Notes: generated by a model not told the origin, from the letters alone. A stretch of DNA of 64,000 bases from an uncultured Collinsella sp. (GCA_938023705.1 CALJDJ010000081.1:1-64000), one strand, 5' to 3'. Shown: positions 16,342-24,987, counted from the stretch's first letter. Numbers and translations are program-made.

Positions 16342-17082
16342 TTAGGCAAACATGACCTGGTCGAACGTATAGAAGCCGTGCTCGCGGGTGACGAGCTTCT
16401 GCGCGGCTGCCAGGGCGCCGTTGACGAAGATCTGACGGCTTGTGGCGCGATGCGTGAGCGTGACTTCTTCGTCCTGGCCAAAGAAACTCACTTCGTGCAC
16501 GCCGGCGACAGTGCCACCGCGCAGCGAGTGCATGCCGATCTCCTTGGGGTCGCGCGCTCCGCACATGCCCTCGCGGCCATAGACGGGGTGGTAGCCTGCC
16601 TTGGGCTCGGCCTCGACTACGGCGTCGAGCAGCAGCTTTGCAGTGCCGCTGGGGGCATCGACCTTTTGGTTATGGTGCGTCTCGACGATTTCGCAGTCAA
16701 AGCCGGGCAGCTCGCGTGTGGCCTGTGCTACCAGATGACGCAGGGCTGCGATACCGATGGAGTAATTGCCGGAGTGCATGACGCGGGCGTTCTGACCCAG
16801 CTCGCGCAGGCGATCCATCTGCTCGGGTGTGTAGCCTGTAGTGCCCGAGACCAACGCCGCGCCCGTGCACTCGACATAGGCGACGACGGCATCGAAGGTC
16901 ACGACGTTCGAGAAGTCGATGATGACGTCGGCTGCCGGGGCGCTCTCGAGCTCGGACAAGTCGAAGCCGATGTGGGCCACGATATCAAAAACGGGCTGCC
17001 CGGCGGCGTCGACAATGCCTTCGGCGGTAGTGCGGATGAGCGAGCCCATGCGGCCCGTTCCCATAATGACGGTCTTAATCAA
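16342..17082 (-). CDS. dapB: 4-Hydroxy-tetrahydrodipicolinate reductase
   Basis: This 246-aa NAD(P)H-dependent reductase has the dinucleotide motif GTGRMG (8-13), IIDFSN, SGTTGYT, and the catalytic block ETHHNQKVDAPSGTA. The C-terminal GVHEVSFFGQDEEVTLTHRATSR is typical. It converts the DapA product to tetrahydrodipicolinate. Its ATG overlaps the end of the lysA-dapA frame by 8 bp, so translation is coupled, and expression should follow the lysine riboswitch upstream of lysA. Confidence 0.93.
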   Translation of the reverse strand: MIKTVIMGTGRMGSLIRTTAEGIVDAAGQPVFDIVAHIGFDLSELESAPAADVIIDFSNVVTFDAVVAYVECTGAALVSGTTGYTPEQMDRLRELGQNARVMHSGNYSIGIAALRHLVAQATRELPGFDCEIVETHHNQKVDAPSGTAKLLLDAVVEAEPKAGYHPVYGREGMCGARDPKEIGMHSLRGGTVAGVHEVSFFGQDEEVTLTHRATSRQIFVNGALAAAQKLVTREHGFYTFDQVMFA

Positions 17083-17965
17083 GCAGACCAGCTCCCTTCA
17101 GAGCATCGGTAAGTGCGGCTCGCGTGTCGTTGGCCATGGGGCACAGCGGCATGCGGTAGTTTGCCTCGATCATACCCATCTGGGCGAGCGCTTCCTTAAC
17201 TGGGATGGGGTTGACCTCGCTAAAGAGGGCATTGATGAGCGGCTGGCCGGCAATCTGGATATCGCGGGCGCGCGCTACGTCGCCGTCCAGATAGGCGCGG
17301 CACATGTCGTGCACGAGCTGCGGCTGAACATCGGCCCACACACTGATGGTGCCCGAGGCGCCCAGGCTCATGAGCGGCACGGTGAGGGCGTCCTCGCCCG
17401 AGTACATGCGGAAGTCATCGGACAGCAGGTGGGCGATCTTGGCCGCGTAGGCGACGTTGCCCGAGGCTTCTTTAATACCCATGATGTTGGGGTGCGCGGC
17501 CAAGCGCTCTACGTTGCGCTCGCTGATGCCGCAGCCGCAGCGGCCGGGGATGTTGTACAGGATGCAGGGGATATCTACGGCATCGGCAACGGTCTTAAAG
17601 TGCTGGTAGATGCCCTCCTCGTTGGACTTGTTGTAGTAGGGGGTAATGAGCAGCAGGCCGTCGGCGCCCAGGCCCTGATAGGTGAGCGACTTGGTGAGCA
17701 TGGTCTGCGTGGAGTTGGAGCCCGAGCCGGCGATGACGGGGACACGGCCTGCAACCTGCTTGACCACCGCGGCGACAACGGAGTTGTCCTCATCGTCAGT
17801 CATCGTGGCGCTCTCGCCGGTGGTGCCCAGGGTGAGGATGGCGTCGGTACCGTTTTGCAGGTGGAAATCGATAAGGCGCTCGAGCGCGTCAAAGTCGACG
17901 CTTCCGTCCTTTTTAAACGGCGTGACGAGGGCGACGATCGAACCCTCGAGGTTGCGGATATCCAT
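17075..17965 (-). CDS. dapA: Dihydrodipicolinate synthase, separately initiated product of the fused frame
   Basis: From the ATG at 17965 the frame encodes 296 residues, the normal full length of DapA, which condenses pyruvate with aspartate semialdehyde. An AAGGAG motif at 17977-17972 stands six bases before this ATG, which is ideal spacing. This suggests that the ancestral dapA gene kept its own initiation site when the lysA stop codon was lost. Whether ribosomes use it cannot be decided from sequence. Confidence 0.65.
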   Translation of the reverse strand: MDIRNLEGSIVALVTPFKKDGSVDFDALERLIDFHLQNGTDAILTLGTTGESATMTDDEDNSVVAAVVKQVAGRVPVIAGSGSNSTQTMLTKSLTYQGLGADGLLLITPYYNKSNEEGIYQHFKTVADAVDIPCILYNIPGRCGCGISERNVERLAAHPNIMGIKEASGNVAYAAKIAHLLSDDFRMYSGEDALTVPLMSLGASGTISVWADVQPQLVHDMCRAYLDGDVARARDIQIAGQPLINALFSEVNPIPVKEALAQMGMIEANYRMPLCPMANDTRAALTDALKGAGLLD

Positions 17966-19384
17966 GTTCTTCTCCTTCGCTTCCGCGATCTGGATGCGTT
18001 TGTTCCACTGAGCGGCGACGGCCAGACGCTCGTCCTGGGCGCGACGGCGGGCACTTTCGGCGCGCGACTTGGCCAGCAGCTCTCGGCCGCTAGGCAGCAC
18101 GTCGAGCGTGGCAAAGTAATCGCCCGGGCGCTCAGCACGGCGGATGAGGTCGGCCGAGCCATCGGGGCGCAGCAGCACCTCGGCGGAGCGCAGACGGCCG
18201 TTGTAGTTGTAGCCCATGGAGTAGCCATGCGCGCCGGTATCGTGGATCACGAGCAGGTCGCCCATGTCGATATGCGGCAACTCGCGATCAATGGCGAACT
18301 TGTCATTGTTCTCACACAGATTGCCCGTGATGTCGTAGGTGTCCGTAACGGGTGCTGCGGTCTTGTCGGCGCCACCCGGCTGTCCCATCACCGTAATGTG
18401 GTGGTAAGCGCCATACATGGCAGGACGGATCAGATCGACGGCGCTTGCGTCCACGCCGATATAGTCCTTGTAGATCTGCTTTTCGTGGATGGCCTTGGTC
18501 ACCAGGCAGCCGTAGGGGCCCATCATAAAGCGACCCATCTCGGTGCAAATCGCCACATCGCCCATGCCGGCGGGAACCAAGATCTCGTCGTAGGCCGCGT
18601 GTACGCCCTCGCCGATGGCACGGATGTCGTTAGCCTGCTGCTCGGGCAGGTAGGGGATACCCACACCGCCGGACAGATTGATAAAGGCGACATGTGCGCC
18701 CGTTTCACGCTCCAGGCGCACGGCAAGCTCAAAGAGGATGCGCGCAAGCTTGGGGTAGTAGTCGTTGGTGACGGTGTTGCTGGCAAGGAATGCGTGGATG
18801 CCAAAGTCCTCGGCGCCCTTGGCCTTGAGCATGCGGAAGGCCTCGAAGAGCTGCTCGGTGGTCATGCCGTATTTGGAGTCGCCGGGGTTATCCATGATGC
18901 CGTTGGAGAGCTGGAATAGGCCGCCCGGATTAAAGCGGCAGCTGACCGTCTTGGGGATGGGTCCCGCAACGCGCTCAAAGAACTCGATGTGGCTGATGTC
19001 GTCAAAGTTGACGATGGCACCCAGCTTGTCGGCGAGCTCAAAGTCCGCCGCCGGTGTGTCGTTGGACGAGAACATGATGTCGTGTCCGGTGATGCCCAGC
19101 GAGCGGGCGATCATGAGCTCGGTATAGCTCGAGCAATCGCAGCCGCAGCCGTATTCGTTGAGAATGGAGATGAGTGCCGGGTTGGGGTTGGCCTTGACGG
19201 CAAAGTATTCCTTAAAGCCCGGGTTCCATGCAAAGGCGTCGCGCACTTCTTGCATGTTGCGGCGGATGCCCGCCTCGTCGTATAGATGAAACGGCGTGGG
19301 GAACTGCTCGACGATATGCTCGAGCGTCTCCTTGTCCACAAACGGCTGCTTGGCCGCATATGCCTCGTTGGGAGTCAATGACAT
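17075..19384 (-). CDS. lysA-dapA: Diaminopimelate decarboxylase fused in frame to dihydrodipicolinate synthase
   Basis: One uninterrupted 769-codon frame encodes two lysine-pathway enzymes. Residues 1-about 445 are LysA (PLP fold-type III barrel, Lys64 in AVKAN, NLSGGVGIPY, HDTGAHGYSMGYNYNGRLR). A charged helical linker follows (about 446-473). Residues 474-769 are DapA, with LGTTGESAT, the LYNIPGR tyrosine and the Schiff-base lysine in GIKEASG. The last and an early enzyme of the pathway are therefore joined out of pathway order. The DapA methionine keeps a strong ribosome binding site six bases upstream, so both a fusion and free DapA may be made. The ATG at 19384 has GAGG ten bases upstream. 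It is the first gene of the operon and is controlled by the lysine riboswitch. Confidence 0.88.
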   Translation of the reverse strand: MSLTPNEAYAAKQPFVDKETLEHIVEQFPTPFHLYDEAGIRRNMQEVRDAFAWNPGFKEYFAVKANPNPALISILNEYGCGCDCSSYTELMIARSLGITGHDIMFSSNDTPAADFELADKLGAIVNFDDISHIEFFERVAGPIPKTVSCRFNPGGLFQLSNGIMDNPGDSKYGMTTEQLFEAFRMLKAKGAEDFGIHAFLASNTVTNDYYPKLARILFELAVRLERETGAHVAFINLSGGVGIPYLPEQQANDIRAIGEGVHAAYDEILVPAGMGDVAICTEMGRFMMGPYGCLVTKAIHEKQIYKDYIGVDASAVDLIRPAMYGAYHHITVMGQPGGADKTAAPVTDTYDITGNLCENNDKFAIDRELPHIDMGDLLVIHDTGAHGYSMGYNYNGRLRSAEVLLRPDGSADLIRRAERPGDYFATLDVLPSGRELLAKSRAESARRRAQDERLAVAAQWNKRIQIAEAKEKNMDIRNLEGSIVALVTPFKKDGSVDFDALERLIDFHLQNGTDAILTLGTTGESATMTDDEDNSVVAAVVKQVAGRVPVIAGSGSNSTQTMLTKSLTYQGLGADGLLLITPYYNKSNEEGIYQHFKTVADAVDIPCILYNIPGRCGCGISERNVERLAAHPNIMGIKEASGNVAYAAKIAHLLSDDFRMYSGEDALTVPLMSLGASGTISVWADVQPQLVHDMCRAYLDGDVARARDIQIAGQPLINALFSEVNPIPVKEALAQMGMIEANYRMPLCPMANDTRAALTDALKGAGLLD

Positions 19385-19455
19385 GTCCCGTAAACCTCGC
19401 TATCCAGACGGCGCTACCTGCGCATCGAATCCGCATAGCGTGGACCCAATGTCCG

Positions 19456-19615
19456 GATAGCGCTCCCGCATTGCTGCAGACAGTCCTGCGGGTGTTTCCC
19501 GCAGGCCCACCAGGCTGTTCGTGCCCGAAAAACCCAGTTCGGCGGGTTTCGCCTCCCCGCGGGGTCAAAGCCTGCCGGCTCGCCCGCGGCTCTTCGTGCC
19601 CGCGCCTCTATCAAG
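19456..19615 (-). ncRNA. Lysine riboswitch (L box) of the lysA-dapA-dapB-dapH operon
   Basis: On the minus strand the leader shows lysine-aptamer landmarks in order: TTGATAGAGG at the 5' side, AGAG, GGGAGGCG followed by CGCCGAA, and GGACTGTC near the 3' side. GATAG at the 5' end can pair with CTATC at 19460-19456 to close P1. CGCTATCC there is also complementary to GGATAGCG, which lies about 20 nt before the lysA start next to the ribosome binding site, so control of translation is likely. Lysine would be expected to lower expression. A search with the Rfam lysine model (RF00168) would settle it. Confidence 0.85.
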
Positions 19616-19763
19616 TGGTAACGACCCTACCACGTTGCACTTTACCAAACAAGAGTATTCGTATATAACGTTTAAAAAATGCAGGGATATGCTGGAAATA
19701 AGGGTGTAGCAATCTTGCGGCACAATAGATAGCAGCCGACGCGCACCTACGAAAGGAACCAAT

Positions 19764-20951
19764 ATGGCCGAGCTCCAAGAACTCCGTCGCTACCGCCGCG
19801 ACTTGCACAGGATCCCGGAGCTCGACTTCGATCTTCCGCAGACGATCGCCTATATCGAGGGCGTGTTGGCACCGCTCACCTGCGATGTGACCCATCCGTG
19901 CCCCGGCTGCGTCTGCGCTTTCTTCGACGCTGGCGTTGGCGCCGCGCATGCCACGGCGATTCGCGCCGATATGGATGCGCTGCCCATTGCCGAGGCAACG
20001 GGGGCAGCGTTCGCTTCGACCCATCCCGGCAAGATGCATGCTTGCGGGCACGATGGACACATGGCCATGGCGCTTTCGGCGGCAACCTTTGTCGACCGTA
20101 CGATCCGTGAGCAGCCGGGCGCCATTAAGCGCAATGTGCTCTTTGTGTTTCAGCCGGCCGAGGAGACGACTGGTGGTGCCAAGACGGTGTGCGAGAGCGG
20201 CGTGTTCGAGCGCTACGGGGTGGATCGCATCTTCGGCTTCCACGTGTGGCCCGATCTGCCCGCCGGCACGTTGGCGAGCTGCTCCGGTCCGTTGCTGGCG
20301 CGTTCGAGTGAGACACACATTCATATCCATGGCACGAGCATCCATATCGCTAAGACCTATGGCGTTCCGGTCGAGGAGTCGCACGATGCGGCGCTGGCGG
20401 CTGCCAAGTTCTTGGTTTCCGAGCGCGAGCTCATGGACGAGTTGGGTGTCGACGAGCCCTGCATTGGTAAGTTCGGCCTGCTGCAGGCCGGCACCGTCTG
20501 CAATGCGGTGGCGGGGGAGGCCCATGTTGCCGGCAGCCTACGTGTGTTTACGGACGACATGTTCGACCGCGCGCGCGAGGGCGTGCGCCGCGTGCTGGAC
20601 GATGCCTGCGTCGCAACGGGCTGCACATATGACCTCGATTTTGCCGAGGGCTATCCGCCGGTCGATAACGATCCCGAGCTGTTCGCCCACATTGCGCCTG
20701 TCTTGTCCGAGCTGCAACTCGTGGATGAGCCTTTGCTGATTGCCGAGGACTTCGCTTTCTATCAGCGCCATCTGCCAGGCGTGTTCTTCCTCCTGGGTAC
20801 GGGCGTGCCGGAGGGACAAGATAATCCGATCGATTCGGATGGCTGTCCCGCCTATGCCACGAGCGCTCTGCATACCGATACCATGCTCTTTGACGAGGAA
20901 ATTCTACTCAAGGGCCTCGATGTCTACAAACGATTGCTTAACTTGGAGTGA
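19764..20951 (+). CDS. M20 family amidohydrolase, probable N-acetyl-diaminopimelate deacetylase
   Basis: This 395-aa metallopeptidase-fold enzyme has the family zinc motifs: ADMDALPIAE, HACGHDGHMA, FQPAEET, and GFHVWPD, plus a late SALHTD histidine. M20D members remove acyl groups from amino acids. Its divergent position next to a DAP operon of the acetylated type makes N-acetyl-LL-DAP deacetylation the best inference; hippurate or indole-acyl amino-acid hydrolysis are alternatives. The start follows AAAGGA. The small membrane-protein gene at 20954 follows immediately. Confidence 0.85.
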   Translation: MAELQELRRYRRDLHRIPELDFDLPQTIAYIEGVLAPLTCDVTHPCPGCVCAFFDAGVGAAHATAIRADMDALPIAEATGAAFASTHPGKMHACGHDGHMAMALSAATFVDRTIREQPGAIKRNVLFVFQPAEETTGGAKTVCESGVFERYGVDRIFGFHVWPDLPAGTLASCSGPLLARSSETHIHIHGTSIHIAKTYGVPVEESHDAALAAAKFLVSERELMDELGVDEPCIGKFGLLQAGTVCNAVAGEAHVAGSLRVFTDDMFDRAREGVRRVLDDACVATGCTYDLDFAEGYPPVDNDPELFAHIAPVLSELQLVDEPLLIAEDFAFYQRHLPGVFFLLGTGVPEGQDNPIDSDGCPAYATSALHTDTMLFDEEILLKGLDVYKRLLNLE

Positions 20952-20953
20952 CG

Positions 20954-21274
20954 ATGAAGCGCCGACAGTCTTCCGTATATAGTCCGGGTGGATGCGGGTG
21001 TGGCTTGCTGCTGCTTCCGGTTATTGCTGTGAGCATTGGCGTGATGTTTGCGCTTGCCGGGTTGGCCGCGGCGGCGCTCGTGCTGCTGATTGTGGCCATT
21101 GGCGTGACGGTCTGGCTGTGCCGTTCTCGCGAGCAACGTCGTGCCGATGGTAAGACCAATGTTGGATGGACCATCTTTTTAGTCGTCGCCTACCTATTGA
21201 GCATCAGCTATTTAGTTTTCTTTATCCTGTTGCTTGCGAGTACCTTTACCGGGGAATCCGTCACGTTGGGTTGA
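20954..21274 (+). CDS. Small three-helix membrane protein
   Basis: This 106-aa protein has a Gly/Cys-rich N-terminus (GGCGCG), two hydrophobic helices between about residues 17 and 55, a short basic loop (CRSREQRRADGK), and a third helix near the C-terminus. The ATG at 20954 uses GGAG, which overlaps the stop of the amidohydrolase gene three bases earlier, so the two are co-translated. I do not recognise a family; there are no catalytic motifs. Confidence 0.6.
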   Translation: MKRRQSSVYSPGGCGCGLLLLPVIAVSIGVMFALAGLAAAALVLLIVAIGVTVWLCRSREQRRADGKTNVGWTIFLVVAYLLSISYLVFFILLLASTFTGESVTLG

Positions 21275-21438
21275 TACACAGCCAGCAGACGGTCGTGCAA
21301 AGTGCGTTTGCTCGGCGTTCGGATAACTGCATTGGCCGTTTATCGCAACTTTAGCTCACAGCTAATGAATTCAAGTCCAATCCTTCCTACGATGTGCTGT
21401 GCGCCGGCGCGGTAGCCGGATCATAGGAAGGATGCATA

Positions 21439-21882
21439 ATGGCAAAAGAGGGAAAGAAGCCGATCGGCAAGATTGTCCTAGGCGTCATCGTGGTGCTGGT
21501 TATCGTCGGTGCCGTGGGCTCTATGGGTGGCAATTCAACCGATTCGTCTGCGAGCGATTCGGCAAAACCTGCCGAGGCGACACAGCAGGCTGAGGAGCAA
21601 AAAGAACCGCAAGAACCGTATACCATTGCTGACGAGGCTGAAGACACCTCCAATCAGTTTGCCTATAAGATCACGGGCACGCTGACCAATAACACGGACA
21701 AGGAAAAGAGCTACATTCAGATTGAGTATGTTCTGTATGATGCCGATGGCAACCAGGTTGGAACGGCTCTTGCAAACACCAATCATCTGAAGGCGGGCGG
21801 CTCCTGGAAGTTCGAGGCGCTGGGTACGGTGTCTCCTGACCAGGTTGCTAGCTGGGAGCGTTCGGATGTAAGCGGTTTTTAG
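21439..21882 (+). CDS. Membrane-anchored FxLYD-type domain protein
   Basis: This 147-aa protein has a short basic N-terminus, one membrane helix (about 11-28), a disordered Ser/Glu/Gln/Pro linker, and a C-terminal beta domain with IEYVLYDADGNQVGTAL and KAGGSWKFEA, which is the FxLYD pattern of Gram-positive surface proteins. It lacks a lipobox cysteine, so the helix is probably a retained anchor with the domain outside. Start 21439 follows GGAAGG. Role unknown. Confidence 0.75.
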   Translation: MAKEGKKPIGKIVLGVIVVLVIVGAVGSMGGNSTDSSASDSAKPAEATQQAEEQKEPQEPYTIADEAEDTSNQFAYKITGTLTNNTDKEKSYIQIEYVLYDADGNQVGTALANTNHLKAGGSWKFEALGTVSPDQVASWERSDVSGF

Positions 21883-21915
21883 CATGTTGCATGCACTGGG
21901 GGGAGGTGAAGTCGT

Positions 21916-22338
21916 ATGCCCGATAAAAAGCTGACCGAGGAGCTGCTCAATGAGCTTCTCGATGCGCCGAACATCGATGGCTATATCAGGGAGCACGACT
22001 TTGCCGCCCCGTCGCTTTCGGACTACCTGAAGCAGCTGCTGCAGGAAAAGGGCTTGGAGCGCTCGCGCGTGGTTCGTATGGCCGATCTCAATGAGACCTT
22101 CGGCTATCAGATCTTTACCGGTGCGCGTCACCCGAGTCGCAATAAGGTGCTGCAGATTGCCTTTGCGATGGCGCTGACGCTCAAAGAGGCCAACCGTGCA
22201 CTGACGGCTGCCGGGGTAAGCGTCCTTAACTGCAAGGATCGCCGTGATGCGATTATCATCTTTTGCATCGATCGCGGGTGCAGCCTCCAAAAGGTCAACG
22301 AGGAGCTGTATCGCTTTGGCGAGGAGACGGTGAGTTAG
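21916..22338 (+). CDS. Helix-turn-helix protein paired with a Ser/Thr kinase
   Basis: The 140-aa protein is all helical. Residues 30-100 (LSDYLKQLLQEKGLERSRVV, then QIFTGARHPSRNKVLQIAFA) look like an XRE-type helix-turn-helix in which RHPSRNKV would be the recognition region. The C-terminal 40 residues (RRDAIIIFCIDRGCSLQKVN) may carry the phospho-switch or dimer contact. It begins after GGGGGGAGGTG. The next gene, 99 nt on, encodes a membrane protein kinase, suggesting a signalling pair. I infer transcription control, but a protein-interaction adaptor is possible. Confidence 0.72.
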   Translation: MPDKKLTEELLNELLDAPNIDGYIREHDFAAPSLSDYLKQLLQEKGLERSRVVRMADLNETFGYQIFTGARHPSRNKVLQIAFAMALTLKEANRALTAAGVSVLNCKDRRDAIIIFCIDRGCSLQKVNEELYRFGEETVS

Positions 22339-22436
22339 CGGCTGATATCTGAGCCGGCGGAGCTGCCGAACAACGATGCAAACGAACGGGGCGCGGATGC
22401 CATGGGGTGTCTGCGCCCTGCGCTATGATGGAGGCT

Positions 22437-23816
22437 ATGGATACTCAGACCACAACATATTCCGATGACGAGCTGACCGCAGCGCTTGCCGAACATCTGG
22501 CGTCGCTCGATCGCGACGACAGCTATCGCGTGGAGCGTGTACTTAAGCGCTCGTCCGTTGAAACAACCGAGCTCGTGTACTTTGAAGGAACCGGCGGTGG
22601 TTCGCTCGGCCCCTTTGTCCGTAAACGCATCGATGCTTCGGCTCAAATCGGCGGGGCATACGGGCGTCTGTTTGCCGCCCAGCGGGCAGGCAGGCGTTTT
22701 GAGCACCTGCCCAGAATCGTCGATTGTCATCGTGTGGGCGACGAGCTCAACGTGGTTATGGAATACATCGAAGGGGAGACGCTCAGGGCGCTGGTGGACC
22801 GTCTGGGAGCCACCCCCGATTATGCGCGTGAATTGTATCCTGCCCTATGCGATGCCGTGGGCGAGCTCCACGCCGGTTTTGCAATGGCGGGGGAGACGTC
22901 GGCGCCGGTGATCCATCGCGACCTCAAACCGTCGAATATCATCGTGACGGGTGCGAACTGTACGCTCGATGAGGGCCTGACGTTTTCGTCGCTGGTGATT
23001 ATCGACTTGGGGATCGCGCGCGTATGGCGCGATGGCGCCGATGCCGACACCGTCAAGTTTGGCACGCGACCCTATGCGCCGCCCGAGCAGTATGGGTTTG
23101 GGCAGACGAGTGTGCGCAGCGACGTCTACGCACTGGGCGCCCTGTTGTTCTTCTGCTTGACGGGAGTCGACCCTAAACCAGGGCTCGACATGCGCGAGCA
23201 ATGCGAGGCGCGTGGCATTCCCACTCCACTTGCCGATGCCGTCTGCATGTCGATGGCGCTCGACCCGGCCAAGCGTTTTGCGAGTGCGGAAGCGTTGGGA
23301 CGGGCGACGCGCTCGGCATACGATCTGAGCCGCCCCGTGCGGCCTCCTACACCTGCGCCTGTCCGTACTCCGGCCTCGGAGACGGTGTTGACGCTCCAAG
23401 GGCTCCAGAACCCCGCAGGGCTTCCTAGGCCTGCCGCCTCCGCTGCATGCGGTCCGCTCTCTCGCGTTCCGGAGTCTCTGGGGCGCATTTGGAATGCGCT
23501 CGTCTGCTTCTCGCTACTTGTGTTCTTTGCCGGAAGTCACTTTGCCGTCTTTCACCCCACGGGAGCAAACCAAAGCTACCCGACGTGGCTTCTCATAATC
23601 GAGTATTTTTTCTTTGTCGATGGCCTTATGGTGCTTATGCATTTTGCGCTGCTCGATAAGCGCCGTCTTCGTCGGCGATTCGCACTGCTCGACAGCTATC
23701 GCGGCAAGAAACTCGCGAAACTTTGGCTCAAGGCATTGGGTGTGCTGCTCCTATGCATGATCGTCATAGTCGCGGTTGCCAATGCGACCGGCGTCGTCGA
23801 TACCTCCGCTACCTAA
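22437..23816 (+). CDS. Membrane-anchored Ser/Thr protein kinase
   Basis: This protein of about 459 aa has a Hanks-type kinase domain (about 30-300): the lysine in FVRKRID, catalytic loop HRDLKPSN (about 160), a DLG triplet in place of DFG, and the activation segment TRPYAPPEQYG. The glycine-rich loop is poorly conserved. A Pro-rich linker follows, then three membrane helices in the last 110 residues and no extracellular PASTA repeats, so it senses something other than cell-wall fragments. Start is uncertain: GGAGG lies only two bases before the ATG at 22437, and starts at 22425 and 22407 are possible. Its partner is probably the preceding HTH protein. Confidence 0.83.
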   Translation: MDTQTTTYSDDELTAALAEHLASLDRDDSYRVERVLKRSSVETTELVYFEGTGGGSLGPFVRKRIDASAQIGGAYGRLFAAQRAGRRFEHLPRIVDCHRVGDELNVVMEYIEGETLRALVDRLGATPDYARELYPALCDAVGELHAGFAMAGETSAPVIHRDLKPSNIIVTGANCTLDEGLTFSSLVIIDLGIARVWRDGADADTVKFGTRPYAPPEQYGFGQTSVRSDVYALGALLFFCLTGVDPKPGLDMREQCEARGIPTPLADAVCMSMALDPAKRFASAEALGRATRSAYDLSRPVRPPTPAPVRTPASETVLTLQGLQNPAGLPRPAASAACGPLSRVPESLGRIWNALVCFSLLVFFAGSHFAVFHPTGANQSYPTWLLIIEYFFFVDGLMVLMHFALLDKRRLRRRFALLDSYRGKKLAKLWLKALGVLLLCMIVIVAVANATGVVDTSAT

Positions 23817-23820
23817 AAGA

Positions 23821-23843
23821 AAAGGGCCCCATTGGGGCCCTTT
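23821..23843. terminator. Bidirectional terminator between kinase and hydrolase genes
   Basis: AAAGGGCCCC and GGGGCCCTTT form a perfect 10-bp stem with a 3-nt loop between two convergent genes. Confidence 0.7.
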
Positions 23844-23853
23844 GCAGTTGCAC

Positions 23854-24987
23854 CTAGATGCGGTTCATCTGAGCGGCGACTTTGTTGTACCAGTCCTGCC
23901 ACGTGGGCGGGCAGTACTTTTTGGCCGCGGCCGGGGTAAGGGTGGAGCCGTAGTTGGCGCCCAGATAGGCAACGTGAGCGGAGATGCCCTCGCTCCAGCT
24001 GCCAAAGCTGCGCCAACCGCCGCCACGGGCACTCCAGCCCCAGGCGTTGTAAGAATTGGCGCAATAAGCACCCTTGGTGCTCTCGATGCAGGCGATGGCG
24101 GGGGACCAACGGGGGTCGACACCGGTATTCCAAGCGGCGACGGCAAAGTTATAGCCCTGGCCTGCCATGGGGGAGCCGGCGAGATAATTGTCGATGCGGC
24201 CCGTCCACTCATTAATGAACGAATCGTAATCGGAGCTACCGGTATTGGCGTTGTTCACCGTGGTGTCGATGGTGGTGTTGGTGTTGGTGGCCTGGCTGCT
24301 GGAATTGCTGCCGCTTACGCCCTCGCCCGAGAGCTTCTCGGCGGCAGCGGCCTTATCGGCCTCAAGCTTGGCAAGCTCGGCGGCATTTTCCTGCTCGGCT
24401 TTTGCCTGTGCCTCGCTGCGGAGCTGCTGGGCCTGAGCCAACGCATCCTCGGCGTTTTTCTGCTCTGCCTCAAGCTGAGACTTGGCCTGCTGGAGCTCAG
24501 CCTTGTTCTGCTCGAGTTCGGTTTGCATGTTATTGAGCTGTTCGATCTCGTCGACGCTCGAGCTCGTGATCTGGTTGGTGTATTTGCAGGTCGTGATGAA
24601 CTCACCCAGGCTCTGCGCGTTGACCAGGAAGCTCACGATGGGGTTGGTGCCCTTCTGATACTTGTACAGATCGCGCATGGCGGAGCTTGCCTTGGCCTGC
24701 TGCTCGGGAAGCTTGGCCTCGATTTCCTCGATGCTTGCCTCATTGGAGTCAATCTGCTTTTGCAGGTCATCGAGTTTGGTGCGGGCGTCGTTGTAGGCGC
24801 TCGTGGCGGCTTCGATCTTCTGCTGGGCTGCGGAAAGCTGGTCCTGCGTTGCCTGCGAGGCGGCATACGCCGCAACGGGGGAGAGCATCGGCGTGGCCGT
24901 CAGCGCAACGGCGAGCGCGGCGCTCGTGATGATACGAGCCGGCTTCGACGCAATGAGCGCTGCGGCGCGATGATTCGAATGCTGCAT
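23854..24987 (-). CDS. Secreted cell-wall hydrolase with coiled coil and lysozyme-like domain
   Basis: The 377-aa protein has a signal peptide (about 1-43, ending AAYAAS), a long coiled coil rich in Ala, Glu and Gln (about 45-225) like that of peptidoglycan-hydrolase regulators, a Ser/Asn/Thr linker, and a C-terminal domain (about 255-377) with GVDPRWSPAIACIESTKGAYC and NAWGWSARGGGWRSF. The glutamate in ACIES and the glucosaminidase-like NAWG block suggest muramidase or glucosaminidase activity outside the cell. Start 24987 follows AGAGGG. The coiled coil may keep it inactive until bound to a divisome partner; this is inference. Confidence 0.82.
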   Translation of the reverse strand: MQHSNHRAAALIASKPARIITSAALAVALTATPMLSPVAAYAASQATQDQLSAAQQKIEAATSAYNDARTKLDDLQKQIDSNEASIEEIEAKLPEQQAKASSAMRDLYKYQKGTNPIVSFLVNAQSLGEFITTCKYTNQITSSSVDEIEQLNNMQTELEQNKAELQQAKSQLEAEQKNAEDALAQAQQLRSEAQAKAEQENAAELAKLEADKAAAAEKLSGEGVSGSNSSSQATNTNTTIDTTVNNANTGSSDYDSFINEWTGRIDNYLAGSPMAGQGYNFAVAAWNTGVDPRWSPAIACIESTKGAYCANSYNAWGWSARGGGWRSFGSWSEGISAHVAYLGANYGSTLTPAAAKKYCPPTWQDWYNKVAAQMNRI

